Below are positions 23,313 through 34,816 of a DNA stretch of 64,000 nucleotides, piece by piece. Numbering within the stretch: the first letter of the stretch is position 1; the number at the start of each line of letters is the position of its first letter. Position numbers and translations under genes: made by a program. Location: NCBI GenBank assembly GCA_037447605.1, contig CM074806.1, forward strand, positions 1,367,432 through 1,431,431. The letters run 5' to 3'. This stretch comes from Zygnema circumcarinatum (taxonomy: Eukaryota; Streptophyta; Zygnematophyceae; Zygnematales; Zygnemataceae). The notes under the pieces were generated by a model, which was not told the origin of the DNA, ran no database searches, and saw nothing but the letters and a program-made list of their open reading frames with translations.

Positions 23313-26300
23313 ATGAGCTCGACCAAAAACCAAGCAAAGGGAACTGCTGGGAGAAGAGCCAATGCTGCAGCTAGTCACGGGGTGAAAGGCAAAGAAGAGC
23401 ATCTTGTTAGTGGAGAGACAAAGGGAGACAACTTGAGTGAGTCATCTGGCAGCACTATGAAGTCTCGATTAGACAGTAACTCGAGTAGTCTTTTGAATAG
23501 AGAGCGGTTAGTGAAACCTGCAGGATGGCATGCCTTTTCTAAGCAGCAATTAGGCTCTTCATTAAAGGAAGGTCAAAACAATAGAAAGCCACTCGTAACT
23601 ATGAGAGGCCTACCCTCTCTTGTCCTACAAAGTACTGAATTGAAAGAAGCGGACTTTCCTGCTTTACATGCGGCAGAACGTAACAGACAAGATCAGAACA
23701 CGTCCGAGGAGATGAGCGATAGCGGGCAAACACTTGCATCCACAGTCGTGGAAAGTCAAGACTTTGGTTCTATTGCGGACAAGAGCCTACCTTGTTCAAC
23801 GCAAAGTGAACCAGATAATAGGTCTCACCAAATCCTACCTGATTTTCATGAACTCGAAGCACTAGATCTTCGACAGGGAAGGAGAAGGAAAGGTCTGCCT
23901 TCAACGCAAGCTTTGCATTCAACTGGCGTGAAACACATCGCAGGCTCTCACTCAGCGTGGCAGGTTTCTTCAAGCATGCGACCTAAGGCAGGTGGACATC
24001 TGCCAAGGGACGAAAGCAATCAGAGTGAGGAGCAGGAGGACAAAGTTTTGCAAGAGTTGGCAATAACGTTTCCTCAAGTGGACGTTGACTTTCTGCAAGA
24101 AGTACTTGACGGTGTTGGATGGAATAATAGGGATGCTGAGCGCTGTCTCCAGGACATGGGTCTCGCTAATAGGGAAAGGATACACGGTGACAAAAGTAAT
24201 AAGGCTCTTGAAAAAGCTACAACTAGTGCATACCAGGAACTAAATAGCACTGTGAAAATGCTGGACATGGGACATCCAGGAACCATCGTAGAAGATAACA
24301 TGAATGATGAGGGAGTGAGTTCAGGAACGCAAACTGTGGCAGAAACTGATGAAGGGACCCAGGAGGACGATCTCTATCACATGTACAGAGGCAGTGCCTT
24401 GAAAGTCTCCAGGTGATAATTTGACTATCCTGATTAGCATGTACTGATGGGGTTCAGGAATAAATGGTATCCTTCCCAGTGTTGGAAGAAATCCCGAAGT
24501 TACCTAAGGGTTATCAAAAAAAAACCCAACTCGGGTTTGTAACTTGTAACTTGTAACTCGGCTACCGTTTGGTTTTTTCGTTTGCAGCTCTATGTTTCAC
24601 ATAATCCTCTGTTGTGTTTTTCATTTCCCAGGCCAGCTTCAATGATCACGTAGTACTGTGCACAGAATATGAAGATGAAAGCATTGTCTGTTGTGATCAA
24701 GGTATTCTTTTCGATCATTGATAAGCTTGTTAGCTTCAGAAGGGGGAAAGGTGTTCTTTTCACAAAATTATCTTGGCTACCTTGTCTGTCATTCCTTCCT
24801 CTCAAGTGTTGCTTGCAGGCAAGTCCTTCAGCATTCTGGGAGAGACTGACGGAAATTTGAAGTGTTGTGCCTGACTGACTGTTAAAGGATCTTTCTGATC
24901 CTACGCTACGTGTGGCTGGTTGGGTGATCTCTTGCTCCGTTGCGTTGGGAACATGTGCAGGGCTCGAAGTCGCCATGCCCGGAGTGCAGCAAATGCGTTC
25001 ATGAATGGCGATCACAGGAGAGCTCGGGAGTTGTCGCGAACAGCTCGAGAAGAAGAGCGTCTCGCTGAGGCCCTGCACTCGGAAGCTGCAGAGCGAATCT
25101 TGCAAGCTCGCAATGCTCACAGGTGGCATGCCAGTGCTGACCCTTGCACTCATTCAGAAGCACAGCTGAACAATAAGTAGTGCATTCCGGAGTCCACTCG
25201 ATTGGATTTTTCGTCTTCTCATAATGGTGCTCTTTTCTAGCTCTGCCGTGTTATATCAGTTTGCCATGAATTCACAATGTGATGGCAAAGTGTCTGCCTG
25301 ACTTGTTCGCGAAATCGATTGACCTTGTGGCCTTCCCTGTGGTCCTCTGATTTTGCCATTTTTTTAAGTAAAGTTTGAAGTAGTCTTTGTTATCCCCTCT
25401 GCAATATTGGAACGACCTCATATGCTCAAGGTGTTCACCTTTCAAGTACGATCTATTCTTCTTTACTTCAACTTGATTTATGGCCTCGTACTTTTCACAC
25501 TGTAACTACTTTAAAACGCTGATACCTGTTTTGTTTGTTCCTCATGGCAGGCCTGGTGGCATCTATGAGCTTGATCTCCATGGCCTCCATGGCCCGGAAG
25601 CTGTCTCAGCTTTATGGCATCGGCTCTCAGAGCTGGAGCATCAGCCTCTTCATTTCTCAGGGAGGGCTTCTCTTCAAGCGCTTGGACAGCCTGTGTCACA
25701 TGTGGCTGCTTCAAAGGCTGCTGTTCTCCATAGGCCCGAGCTTACAGTTATCACAGGTGAGCAATGGGAGAGTCCTGTCAGCATCAGAGATGCAGCACAG
25801 GAGGGCTACATCCCTTTTCTCAGATTCAGAAAGGGTTTGGAGCTCAACTGAGGAAATTCATCGCATTCATGGATTAGAGCCAAAGCATTTAAGGCATTTG
25901 AGGAAGTAGAAGCTTGGATTATAAACGGTTCTGATGACAATGCTAGATACTTCTCGAATTGAATGGCACAAATAGCATAGAAGCCATCCTAAGCAAAACA
26001 TTGGGTAGTGGTTCAGTCGATAATTGGCCATCTGTTGCAGCCTTGGACTGGAAGATGAAGTCTTTGGCCAGACGCCTACACATTTGCAACGCTGCGGACC
26101 AGAGAATATCAGGCGACCAGCGACGAATGACACAGAAATTGCCAGCAGGAAGGGGAGGCAAAACTGCTCTACATCGGAGCAATCGCATCTTTGATATCTG
26201 CTAATGAACTGTCTTCTTGATTTGTGGACGATGTGTTCCTTGACAGGACAAGGAAAGCACAGCAAAGGAGATGGAGGCGCTGCCTTACCCTCATTTATTA

Positions 26301-26556
26301 CGTCTTTCTTGGTAGAAAATGGGTGTGTGCTTTGCTTACCCTCAACCGTCTCCTCTCCTGTTTAGCCGTTTCCTTTTGCAATTTTGGTTATGCCCATATG
26401 CCAGTTAGGAAGTAAACTTTTCATTATCGTCTTTCCCCTTGCTGGTGATTAACACCTCCGGGCAATGCGGGGTGCAGGTACTCCTTCCGGCAGGCAAAGC
26501 CTGGTGTGTTTGCAGTCCGGCCAAAAGTGCAGTTCACAGCGCATACTTTGCAGTGA
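23313..26556 (+). CDS. CUE-DUF1771-Smr domain protein (CID7-like)
   Basis: Five exons (23313-24412, 24961-25122, 25551-25756, 26247-26322, 26478-26556) join with closed phases to 540 residues. The first ~240 residues are Ser/Gln-rich and look disordered. A CUE-like ubiquitin-binding helix bundle follows at about 245-290 (ELAITFPQVDVDFLQEVL then WNNRDAERCLQDMG). The second exon is a DUF1771 helical region (RHARSAANAFMNGDHRRARE to EAAERILQARNAH). The last three exons form an Smr nuclease-like domain, with the LDLHG motif (YELDLHGLHGPEAV) and the glycine motif TGQGKHSKG, ending in YSFRQAKPGVFAVRP. This is the architecture of plant CID5/6/7-type poly(A)-binding-protein interactors and of animal N4BP2, linked to RNA cleavage and ribosome quality control. 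I did not find a clear PAM2 motif. Gene role is inferred from architecture. Confidence 0.92.
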
Positions 26557-28013
26557 CAGCTGTTCCATCTGAAGGTGCTTAGATGAAAGCTTAATTAATT
26601 AGTGGCAGGTAGAAAAATAAGATGTACGGTATGTAGGCTCTTGGAATTAGAGTCACATTTAGATGTCGACAAGCTGTTCCTTCAAAAATATGTGTCGTTC
26701 CAGTGTCGTACTAACCTTATCTGCACCTGATGGGTGACTTTCCAATATTATTCAGTGAATCACTTGACCCAGATGAACCTATGAAAGTGAACATGGTACT
26801 TACAACTGGCAGTGATGAAGCTATTATGGGCAGAGGAGCTGTTGTTCGTGTCGTGAAGCACCAAAAATCGAACCAAGGCCATGCTGTTGTTTAACCATCT
26901 CATGGAGAGTGACAACTTCCATCATGCCTTTTTGAGGTTTAGCCAAATGAAATGTTAAGGGTTCCTGAGGTCCTCAGCCGCAAAGGCTAGCTGGATGTAA
27001 TGTGTAAGAAGGAGAAAGGACGCGCAGTTTGCAATCATTTTTAAAAGAGATTGAAGATTTTTGAGGTTGGTAGTAATTGGTATTGAACGGAGCGTGATTA
27101 CAAGTTATTGCGGGCCAAGCTGTATTCAACCTCTAATGTCTTTACCTCTTCTGCCTCTCTTCTTCTTTATTGATCTGACGATGGCGAGGCCATCAAATGT
27201 ACATGGACAAAATCAGGTCGCAAAGGACCTAAGGATAAAAGATAAAAGATAGGATCGGAAAGCTACGCTTAGGCTCAACAACGCAGCCCTCCCTCGAAGC
27301 AGCCGCGAAGGTCGTCGAAGTATATGCGTTTACAGCCGAACATGAAGCAGAACAAGGTAGAAACTCATACGCCGTTGAATTTAACGGCATGCAAACGCAA
27401 TCGGCATCAGTTTCTGCACCTAATCTAGAAGCGCGCGTCTGTTCCCCATCTTTGCGGACCCGCCACGTCATAGTGATCGCTGCAAGATTTCAGAAAGCCT
27501 GCACAAGGAAACTCTCGGACTCTTTTCCTCTGCCTCCGAAAAATCCTGCAAAGCAACAAGGCCTCTGGCCATACAGAAAACAGTGATGCAGTCAGCTGGT
27601 GAGTGGGGAAAAGGGATCTGACCTAGGACAAAAACTTTGCACCAATTAGAAAGTCTTTATTAGCCTGGGAAAGAAATTTAAACGAAGGTTTGAAGGAGAC
27701 CATAAGAAAATTCCAAAAAATATATGGCACGTCTTTGTGGGCGGTCAATACTCATGGAACGCCCACCTAAAGTGATGCCATCGGCAATCAAGCCATTTCT
27801 TTTTGTCCATGTTTACAGCAAGTACGCCCCAAATGCGTCCCACCAAGAATTAGGACAGTCCATCCTTCACAACCACTAAGAACTGAAATCCCTTGAACCA
27901 CTGGACGATGCAACATCTACGTAGTGCCTGCCAACTCGGTGATGGAGGACAGGCTAGAGGCTCACAGCAGGTTGACGTTGTCGAATTACGAAGTAGGGCT
28001 GAAAACCATCCGT
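26557..28013. other. Intergenic region with a dispersed repeat copy
   Basis: Contains the dispersed repeat copy C near 27168-27232. I see no conserved coding or RNA gene. The right end would be 3' UTR of the minus-strand exons at 28014-28293 if these are real. Confidence 0.4.
27168..27232 (+). repeat. Dispersed hairpin repeat, copy C, internally deleted
   Basis: Matches the consensus through TGATCTGACGATGGC, GAGGCCATCAAATGTACATG and GACAAAATCA, then jumps directly to GGTCGCAAAGGACC. The AGCATGGGGAACCACGAGG block is missing. The perfect hairpin GATGGC-GAG-GCCATC is intact. Confidence 0.8.
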
Positions 28014-28293
28014 TCATTTTAACTCCACGGTGGCAACCTTCCCAACCTCGTCCACCGTCCGCATGGTCTGTTGCATTCTGCAACCCCCGCCACTGCAGCC
28101 CTCGTGTTGGCTGTCATGAATGAGTTTCAGAGGTGGTGGAAGCAACTAGAAAATAGAGTGCAATTCATTTCATTCCATAGTGTGTGGATGGTCATCGCTG
28201 GTGAAGATCGTCCACTCACCTAAGCATAGCTAGCACCTGCACAGCCGCCACTTCTGGTGTGGCAGGCGAAAAAGTCTTCAACATGTTTCCTCG
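28014..28293 (-). CDS. Two small coding-looking exons, host gene unclear
   Basis: Exon 28220-28293 (minus) reads RGNMLKTFSPATPEVAAVQV then LAML and a split Arg. It has a good donor (gtgagtgg) and joins exon 28014-28077, which reads MQQTMRTVDEVGKVATVELK then stop. The split codon AG+A and the strong acceptor (gggttgcag) make the junction convincing. They could be the 3' end of the acidic membrane protein gene at 29877-33092, whose last exon has a possible donor near its stop, or a free-standing 42-residue protein starting at MLKTF. I could not find the linking exon. No function is recognised. Confidence 0.4.
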
Positions 28294-29876
28294 CTCATTT
28301 CAGGGGGGCACATCTGCATTTGGAAGGCAAAAAACAAAAAATCTGGAAGGGTTAAGCTTCCTTCAGCATCCATTGTACCGGCAAGTATAATATGGATGCA
28401 ATAGATTTGATTCGCGAACAAACGCATCACCAATCGAGTAAGGATAACGCTCTATCAGCAACAACATATGCCGAGTACACATGCCACATCAGGGAGGTTA
28501 AGTCAAGCAAACATTGCTGCTAAGGGCTGGAAAAACGAAAGAATACAGGGAGGATAAGGTCAACACCAGCTAACCTTGTAGCCGGTAATGACCTGCTACT
28601 CTTCCTGCAGCAGAGGCTGCAGGAAGAAAACGCCAGTAAAGACACGTCCCTTGTCTCTCCTTGGGGAGCCATGGAATTACCGCCCCTTCCCTGCAACTGC
28701 TTCCACTTGGCCGAAGAGCCCTGAAGCTTTGAACTCTGCCCTGGACCCCTTACGGCTCCGTCTCCATGTCCAAGTTCCGTTTCCAGTTTTCCTTTTCAGC
28801 TGCGAACCTGAACGTGCGGCTCGGCTTGAATTTGGTTTGAAATCATATTTCATTTCACCTCGTTTTGTACCGAATGCAAAGAATGCGAAGATGCGAAATT
28901 TGCGATGGAAACTTGGGAACCGGTCGTGCCACAAAACCTTACAAAGTTTCAATTTTGGTTTTGCTTACATGAAAACAGACCCGGACGGAGTTATGTTTAG
29001 GCTACGAAAGTTTCACGGAAAGCATCTTGCTCAAATGCGAAGGGGAATTAGCACTGATCTCACGCATGGCGATGTCATCAAATGCACACGGAGAAATTCA
29101 GCATGGAGAACCACGAGGAACCTGTCACGGAGGACTTGAGGGCGATACAAAAAAGCTATAAGCTGAAATCTGCTTCTAAGCTCAACAGCGCGGCCCTAGA
29201 AGCACTTAATCTTGCTCATTCTTGCTTTTCATGTTCCAAGCTTGGGAGGAACGCGGGACGATGCCCAACATGACATCCTCGATTCAACAGTTAGGCTTCT
29301 ATTATTCAATCATCACACTACCAGCATGGCAACACCTTCACAAGTTTTGCTCGCAGTCAACAAGGCAGTAAACTTATCAAGCAAAGACTTCTGACAGCCA
29401 TGACGTAAAACTGTTGAAGAAACTAGAGATCGATTCCGGTCTACCTGCTGATAAAAAACCACATGTTCGCTAAAGCACCGCTCAATCAACAACTACATTG
29501 GGAAAAATTTTAACTGTTCTAGTCGACATGCCATGGCTAACACCCCTCGTTGCCCTGTGAACCCACAACCCATCGAATCCTTGCTTCTAGCTACTGAACT
29601 TGCTCGACCTCCAAAAGACCACCTCGTGTGACAGAAGTCACGTGAAAACAGAACTGCTAGTGAACCGTGAAAGGCTCCGAGTACGGTACTCCCGCATACC
29701 CAAACAAAGCTCGGCACTTTGACACCCTTGACAAAACTGCAGCCCACCTTCAAAACAGCCAATGCCTAGTACATAAACGTGGAAGAATGCATGTACCCAT
29801 GTAACGACCTGAATGTTTGTAGTCGAATTGCTCTTGCATCCAAAAGGCGCACATCAGCTAAGAACTCCTGCATGCA
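28294..29876. other. Intergenic or intronic region with a repeat copy
   Basis: Contains dispersed repeat copy D near 29050-29135. A plus-strand open frame over 28588-29139 has no recognisable content and partly overlaps the repeat, so I do not call it. If the exons at 28014-28293 belong to the gene to the right, this stretch is an intron. Confidence 0.35.
29050..29135 (+). repeat. Dispersed hairpin repeat, copy D, diverged
   Basis: Full-length but diverged copy: CACTGATCTCACGCATGGC, GATGTCATCAAATGCACACG, CAGCATGGAGAACCACGAGG. Mutations break the hairpin (GATGGC becomes CATGGC and GCCATC becomes GTCATC). Confidence 0.75.
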
Positions 29877-32800
29877 CTAAGATGACAAATTTGAACTTGT
29901 GTCCTCACATCGTCCAAAGTCCCGCACCCGCAAGCCCATAATTCCGCAAACTTCGTCGACCTTCTCTTGCAGCGGCGAAATTTTGAATCGTGACGAGGAT
30001 GAATTTACGTCAAGCTCCTCAGCAAAGTCCTCAAACTGAGTTAAAGGCGCTCTGGGAATCGTTGCTGCTACAGTCATTCCTTCACCAAAATTCTGCTCAC
30101 CTCCAGAAGCCACTGCACCATGCCCCCCTGAACCGTATTTAAGCCCAGCAAAATCGCCAGACGAAAAGTCTGAGTCCTTGCTGCCTGATTCGCTGAATTC
30201 ATGCACACCCCGTTCTTCTCCCTCCTCAACTACGAAGTCCTCCGTCGCCTCAATCCACACGATGTTGCCCTCTCCTTCTGAAGCCACTCTAGCTCTGTCT
30301 ATCGGAAATGATTCAGAATCTGCTCCATTCATTGCAGTCCTCACGACCAAGTGCGGCCACATTTCCAGACCTTGCCCCACTAGACCATGGCCACCCCTCT
30401 CGTTTTCCTCAACAATGCCATCCGAACCCCCTTCCGCCGCCTCTGTCACTGACTCCCATTCATCCGGTAGACTCATATACTCATCTTCCTCAGTTCGAAC
30501 ACTCTCGCAAGATGCTCCTCTCACACGAAGGCCTGCTGCAGAATTCAGCGACATGACATTGGCCGAAGTGATCCCGTCTGGGTTTTCCAATTCTTCTTCA
30601 AGGAACTGATGCTCCCCAAACCGCCCTGAACTTTCATGTGCATCGTTAAAACTACCACTACCTTCGATTCCATTACCGACGACTTGCCCCATACTGAGGA
30701 TAGCTTCGTTTCTTTCGTCCTTATCATTCAAATTATTGGTTGATATATCGGAATTCTCATCCATCGAGAGTCGAGCGATTGGATGAAATTCTAACTCATA
30801 AAGTGCCACAGTGCCTGATGGCTCAATCACATCGTCAGAAGACGTAGATAGTGTCGGTAAACTATCTTCTCGCTGCTCATTTATTGGAGCGAGTTGAAGT
30901 CCGGCTGCAAAAAAGGGACTTGCAGGTGTTCCTTCGACAGGGGGCAAACTGTCCACTTTCTTCCTGCAGACAACATAATAAACCCGCTCTATGTGACAAA
31001 AAATCACTCCACTCACCATCACCAATTTCCTGTAGTTAGTGGAAGAAAACACCCATCCATGCACAATGCAAAAGACCCATTGTAAACAATCCAGTGGAGG
31101 ACCCCATGCTGATGCGAGCTGCACAATAACACAAATCACAAACAAAAATCAACTAAACACAAATCTATGAATTTCGGCGAGTACGGTAATAAATAATGCC
31201 TGCTGTTACAGTTTCAGACTGTTTGCAATTAACTGCAAATGCCAAACACATAACTTTTTTCAAAAGCACAAGAATGTCTCTCAAGGTCTAAAGCAAACCC
31301 TCAAAACTCCAAATTTACCTTAGTTGAGCTTAGCTCAACTGTCTGTGTCAGCATCCAATGTGCACAAAATTATCAGATATAGGGCAATTCATGTTGTTGG
31401 CAGACTATGCGATGGCGTTGTCCCATGAAAATAGCTGCAATTGGAAAGTTCCAAGGCGGGCTTACTCTTCAATGCTCGAAAACAATGTGCTCTCCGTGAG
31501 AATCTGTATCCTTTTGAGCTCTACATTAAGCGACGACGCGAGCTGGACGCTGAAGGGCTCCAAAAGAAGTGTCACAATCTGCATCACACACACCGAAACA
31601 ACCGAGCTGGTATCCACATACTGGTCGAAAAGACAGGATGATGGGGAAAGACGGGCGAGAAGTGACTAATGTCAGTCCAACTCATAAGCTCCTCCCAGAC
31701 AACACCCAAAGAAAGGGTCTCAAGCACAGGAAAGTGTCCACCCATTAACGATTTAGCAGAGCATTGGTTAGATAATCAGCAAAAACGAAAATTTGCCACT
31801 ATCGACTATACATCTAAAGCTCCGTTGACAAATTGAAGTCACGCACTTTTTACGACAATCGATCGCTTTGCCGATTCATTTTAAACTTTTTCATCATCGA
31901 TACATGTTTTGCAGTCATTGAAATACTAATATGTAATGGTTACCATTGACAAAAGCCTTCTCGTAGTTTCCATGCAGCTGCAGGCTCGCCATTTCCAGTT
32001 GGAGGGTAAAAAACCCCATCTGACTACAACCTGTACACGTGCATTTCCAGGATGTCGGAATAGAAAGTTGCACATACAACCAATACAAGAAAAAAGAGGG
32101 AAGAGAATTCATGCACCTCTAAAAAAAATGCATTTCACACGAGAAATTTTTGTAGTTTACAAAGAATCTCTTCAGGTATCAAGCAGAATCACTTAATGCT
32201 GCAGCCAGTCGCATTGTAAGCCACGTTTCCGAACACTGGCCTAGTGATTACCCTGGGATTCCAAAAGCCTACACAACTTCAGGTCATGGTAATGATGCTC
32301 TGCAGTCACCCAACGGCTGTGATTGTTTGACGAGGAAGCAGAATGAAATCAATAGTGGAGGTTTGAAAAACGTCTGCCACCTCCCTCGTAAGCACATGAT
32401 AATCAACCACAAATTCTTCAAGTAGCTTTTATGTTTCTGTATTCTAGCTCTCACCTTTATAGCAACATCAACGAGCGCATCAATCAGCCTTTTCGCGCCT
32501 CGAGGAAGAACTACGTCGGTTGCATGGCTTACAAGGGCAGAAAAAAGGAGACCCGCAGAGATGATACAGGAGACTAAGAATCTGCAGTAATGAGAAAGAA
32601 TGACAGAAATCAGCACACGCAGAGAAGACTATTGAAACGTATCTGGAATGAGCAGCTGCAACACATCTAGCGATTGGGTTAGAAAGTCTGCGCAAGTCGC
32701 CTGATTGCAAAACCGGACGATGTGATTCACAATCCTGCAATTTTAGTTGCTTCTTTCCAGCAACACTAATTGAACAAATGTGCTAACCGTGAATTCCACT

Positions 32801-33092
32801 TTCTTTGGTCATCCTCCAAAGCTTATCCATTCTAAAACTTGCAAATACGCAGATGACAAAGGTTGAAACACAAACGCTTGACATCATGCAAAACAACAGC
32901 TTTCCCAAAGCTCAACCAACCCTGACAGGACGCTGCTATCATATAAGCCTCCGAATCACAACTGAAACAAGCCAATCACTTAGCAGTTCCACCAACCGCT
33001 CAGCCAGAGCCCTCCGACGCTTCAGTACCACAGCAACGACCAGAGTCAGCAGGCGAGCAGCCCAGCGCCACGCACCTGAAGAAGGTCGCCAT
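29877..33092 (-). CDS. Acidic membrane protein of unknown function
   Basis: I do not recognise this family. Supported minus-strand pieces are 33076-33092 (MATFF plus a split Arg), 32788-32831 (MDKLWRMTKESGIH), 32641-32734 (IVNHIVRFCNQATCADFLTQ and SLDVLQLLIPD), 32455-32581 (hydrophobic FLVSCIISAGLLFSALVSHA then basic RGAKRLIDALVDVAIK), 31023-31118 (LASAWGPPLDCLQWVFCIVH) and a long last exon of about 360 codons up to 29877. The N-terminal ~130 residues carry two or three hydrophobic segments. The C-terminal part is strongly acidic and Ser/Gly-rich (EEGEERGVHEFSE, SLPDEWESVTEAAE), with a basic KISPLQEKVDEVCGI near the end. Two points do not close: the phase between the second and third pieces, and a 50-60 bp stretch near 30967-31022 that may be an intron or coding. 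Start ATGGCG at 33092 sits under a G-box-rich island. Confidence 0.6.
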
Positions 33093-33107
33093 GGCGGCCA
33101 GCAGGCC

Positions 33108-33140
33108 CCGCCTCCGCCTCCGCCTCCGCCTCCGCCTCCC
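33108..33140. repeat. CCGCCT hexamer microsatellite
   Basis: About five CCGCCT units just upstream of the minus-strand ATG at 33092, so it would be GGAGGC repeats in the 5' UTR or core promoter of that gene. Confidence 0.85.
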
Positions 33141-33206
33141 CGCGCAGGGCAGAGCAGCGAGGCCCAGGGCGGGGATCTTGGGAGGGGAGGGGGCCTCAGC
33201 GGCTGC

Positions 33207-33212
33207 CACGTG
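33207..33212. promoter_or_regulatory. G-box, first of three
   Basis: CACGTG in TGCCACGTGGCGCCTCGC, 115 bp upstream of the minus-strand start at 33092. The same 18 bases occur again inside the foldback element at about 53105. Confidence 0.5.
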
Positions 33213-33322
33213 GCGCCTCGCTGGAGCCCTGCGACCCAATTGGCGGGCGATGACTCGGACGCCAAGTGGCTACCCGCGGGTGGGCGTGACATGGCAGCTG
33301 ACGTGGCGCGTGCTCCTGCCAG

Positions 33323-33328
33323 CACGTG
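33323..33328. promoter_or_regulatory. G-box, second of three
   Basis: CACGTG in AGCACGTGGT, 231 bp upstream of the minus-strand start at 33092. Confidence 0.45.
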
Positions 33329-33412
33329 GTGAAAAATTAAAAACAGGAATACGTGGCGGACGAGGGCCGTATGGACGAGCCGCCTGCACGCGCGGAGCCA
33401 GTCGCGGCCCGC

Positions 33413-33418
33413 CACGTG
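33413..33418. promoter_or_regulatory. G-box, third of three
   Basis: CACGTG in GCCACGTGTCC, followed by AATA; 321 bp upstream of the minus-strand start. The GCCACGTGTC context resembles plant ABRE/G-box elements, and this is inference. Confidence 0.45.
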
Positions 33419-33529
33419 TCCAATAGTATGAAATTCGCCGTGTGAAATTGCACGAATTCGAGCGAGATGATGCGTGTGCGGACGGGACCTCCACGGACTC
33501 GCTCCTGGCCGCGGGACGGAGTTAGGGCT

Positions 33530-33699
33530 GGGACTTGGGGTTGGGGTTGGGCTAGGGTCGGGATTAGGGTTAGGGTTAGGATTAGGGTTAGGGATAGGGG
33601 TAGTTTAGGGTTAGGGTTAGGATTAGGGTTGGGGTTTTGGGTTAGGGTTAGGATTAGGGTTAGGGTTATGGATAGTTTTTAGGGTTAGGGTTAGGGTTC
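33530..33699 (+). repeat. Degenerate interstitial telomere-like array
   Basis: About 170 bp of variant (TTAGGG)n: mixtures of GGGTTA, GGATTA, GGGGTT and a few TTTAGGG units. Uninterrupted perfect runs are at most three or four units. It lies in mid-window between two genes and is therefore interstitial. Confidence 0.9.
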
Positions 33700-34065
33700 C
33701 ATAAGCGCCATCCATACTATGTCGCAACAGTTGGAGTCACATCGAAGGGCTTTCGCATTCTCACCTGCTGGCTCTTTTCATTACCACCATCATGCTCGCG
33801 TTTGCAAAGAAAAGTGTCTCTGCTGTTATCTAAAGTCTAAATGGAATTTTTTTAATGATAATAATTCATGCTTTTTAAAAAGATAAACTATTTATCGAGA
33901 AATGGCATTGATCTCAACCATTTATCTACTTTTATATCCTTAGAAAAGAGTGCGCAAGTTGGAGGATAGCCGTTTGGTTCGTGATAGGGGTACGCAGATG
34001 GCTGCCGGCCGGATGGACAGTAAGCCGAAGGAGATAGAGGATGAGTGGCCGATGTCGAAAAAGGG

Positions 34066-34158
34066 AGGAAGTGGCATTGATCTCGCGATGGCGAGGCCAT
34101 CAAATGGACATGGACAAAATCAGCATGGGGAACCAAGAGGCAATGGTCGCAAAGGACC
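34066..34158 (+). repeat. Dispersed hairpin repeat, copy E
   Basis: Near-full-length copy: GGAAGTGGCATTGATCTCGC, GATGGCGAGGCCATCAAATG, CAGCATGGGGAACCAAGAGG and GGTCGCAAAGGACCC. The hairpin is intact. A second short piece of the same family start (AATGGCATTGATCTCA) occurs at about 33902-33917. Confidence 0.85.
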
Positions 34159-34673
34159 CTTTGGGTAATTTCTTGCGAGACTTTACTCGTCAATGGCTGA
34201 ACTTGTTTTTGTGCTGACTTAGACTGCAAAAGCGCCACTGGCGACATCGCCTATACCCCGCTGCGGGGCATAATCCGCTCATGACATCATGGGAGGCAAC
34301 TCATACGCAGACACAGATCGCACTCACGGTAATAGAATGCTTGATTGTCCCAAAACATCGAGGAATAGAGGCGACGAGCAACAAAAAAAAAAACCCGGAT
34401 GAAGCCGTAGTGGAAGGGTCCTCAATAAGGACCTTAAACCAACTTCGTCGGTAAAGCTTGTGCAGTTTTACCATCGAAAGAACGAAAAAACAAAAATATT
34501 CAAAATGTTGTCGAGATGTTGTTCTGCAGAAAGTGTGAGAAGGAATCGACTGAGGGAAAGGCCGCGGTTCCATGCGAGCACGGCCTCTCCTCCGTTCCGT
34601 TTCAGATAACGCTCAGCGGAACTGCGTCATGCACCGGTCGATTCGCATGCGCGACGAGCGGTCAGGATCGCGC

Positions 34674-34679
34674 CACGTG
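34674..34679. promoter_or_regulatory. G-box upstream of the dioxygenase
   Basis: CACGTG in GCCACGTGGCCCC, 223 bp upstream of the dioxygenase ATG at 34902, inside a GC-rich island. Confidence 0.5.
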
Positions 34680-34768
34680 GCCCCTCGGAAGCCCTCGCCT
34701 TGACTTCGGCGACCTCTCGCACGAGAGGCGCGGGGGGAGCCACGTTCGCTCTCTTGACCGAGCCATAG

Positions 34769-34816
34769 CGGGGGAGAGGGAGAGGAGAGGGAGAGGGAGA
34801 GGGAGAGGGAGAGGGC
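34769..34816. repeat. GGGAGA microsatellite in the dioxygenase 5' region
   Basis: Purine-only (GGGAGA)n run about 90-130 bp upstream of the dioxygenase ATG, probably in the 5' UTR. Arg-Gly open frames over it are artefacts. Confidence 0.85.

Noticed and set aside
28588-29139. A 183-residue plus-strand protein
   Set aside because: No recognisable motif, no plausible splice partner, and its end is made of dispersed repeat copy D.
33530-33699. A true chromosome end
   Set aside because: The array is short and degenerate, and genes with normal structure continue on both sides, so it is interstitial.
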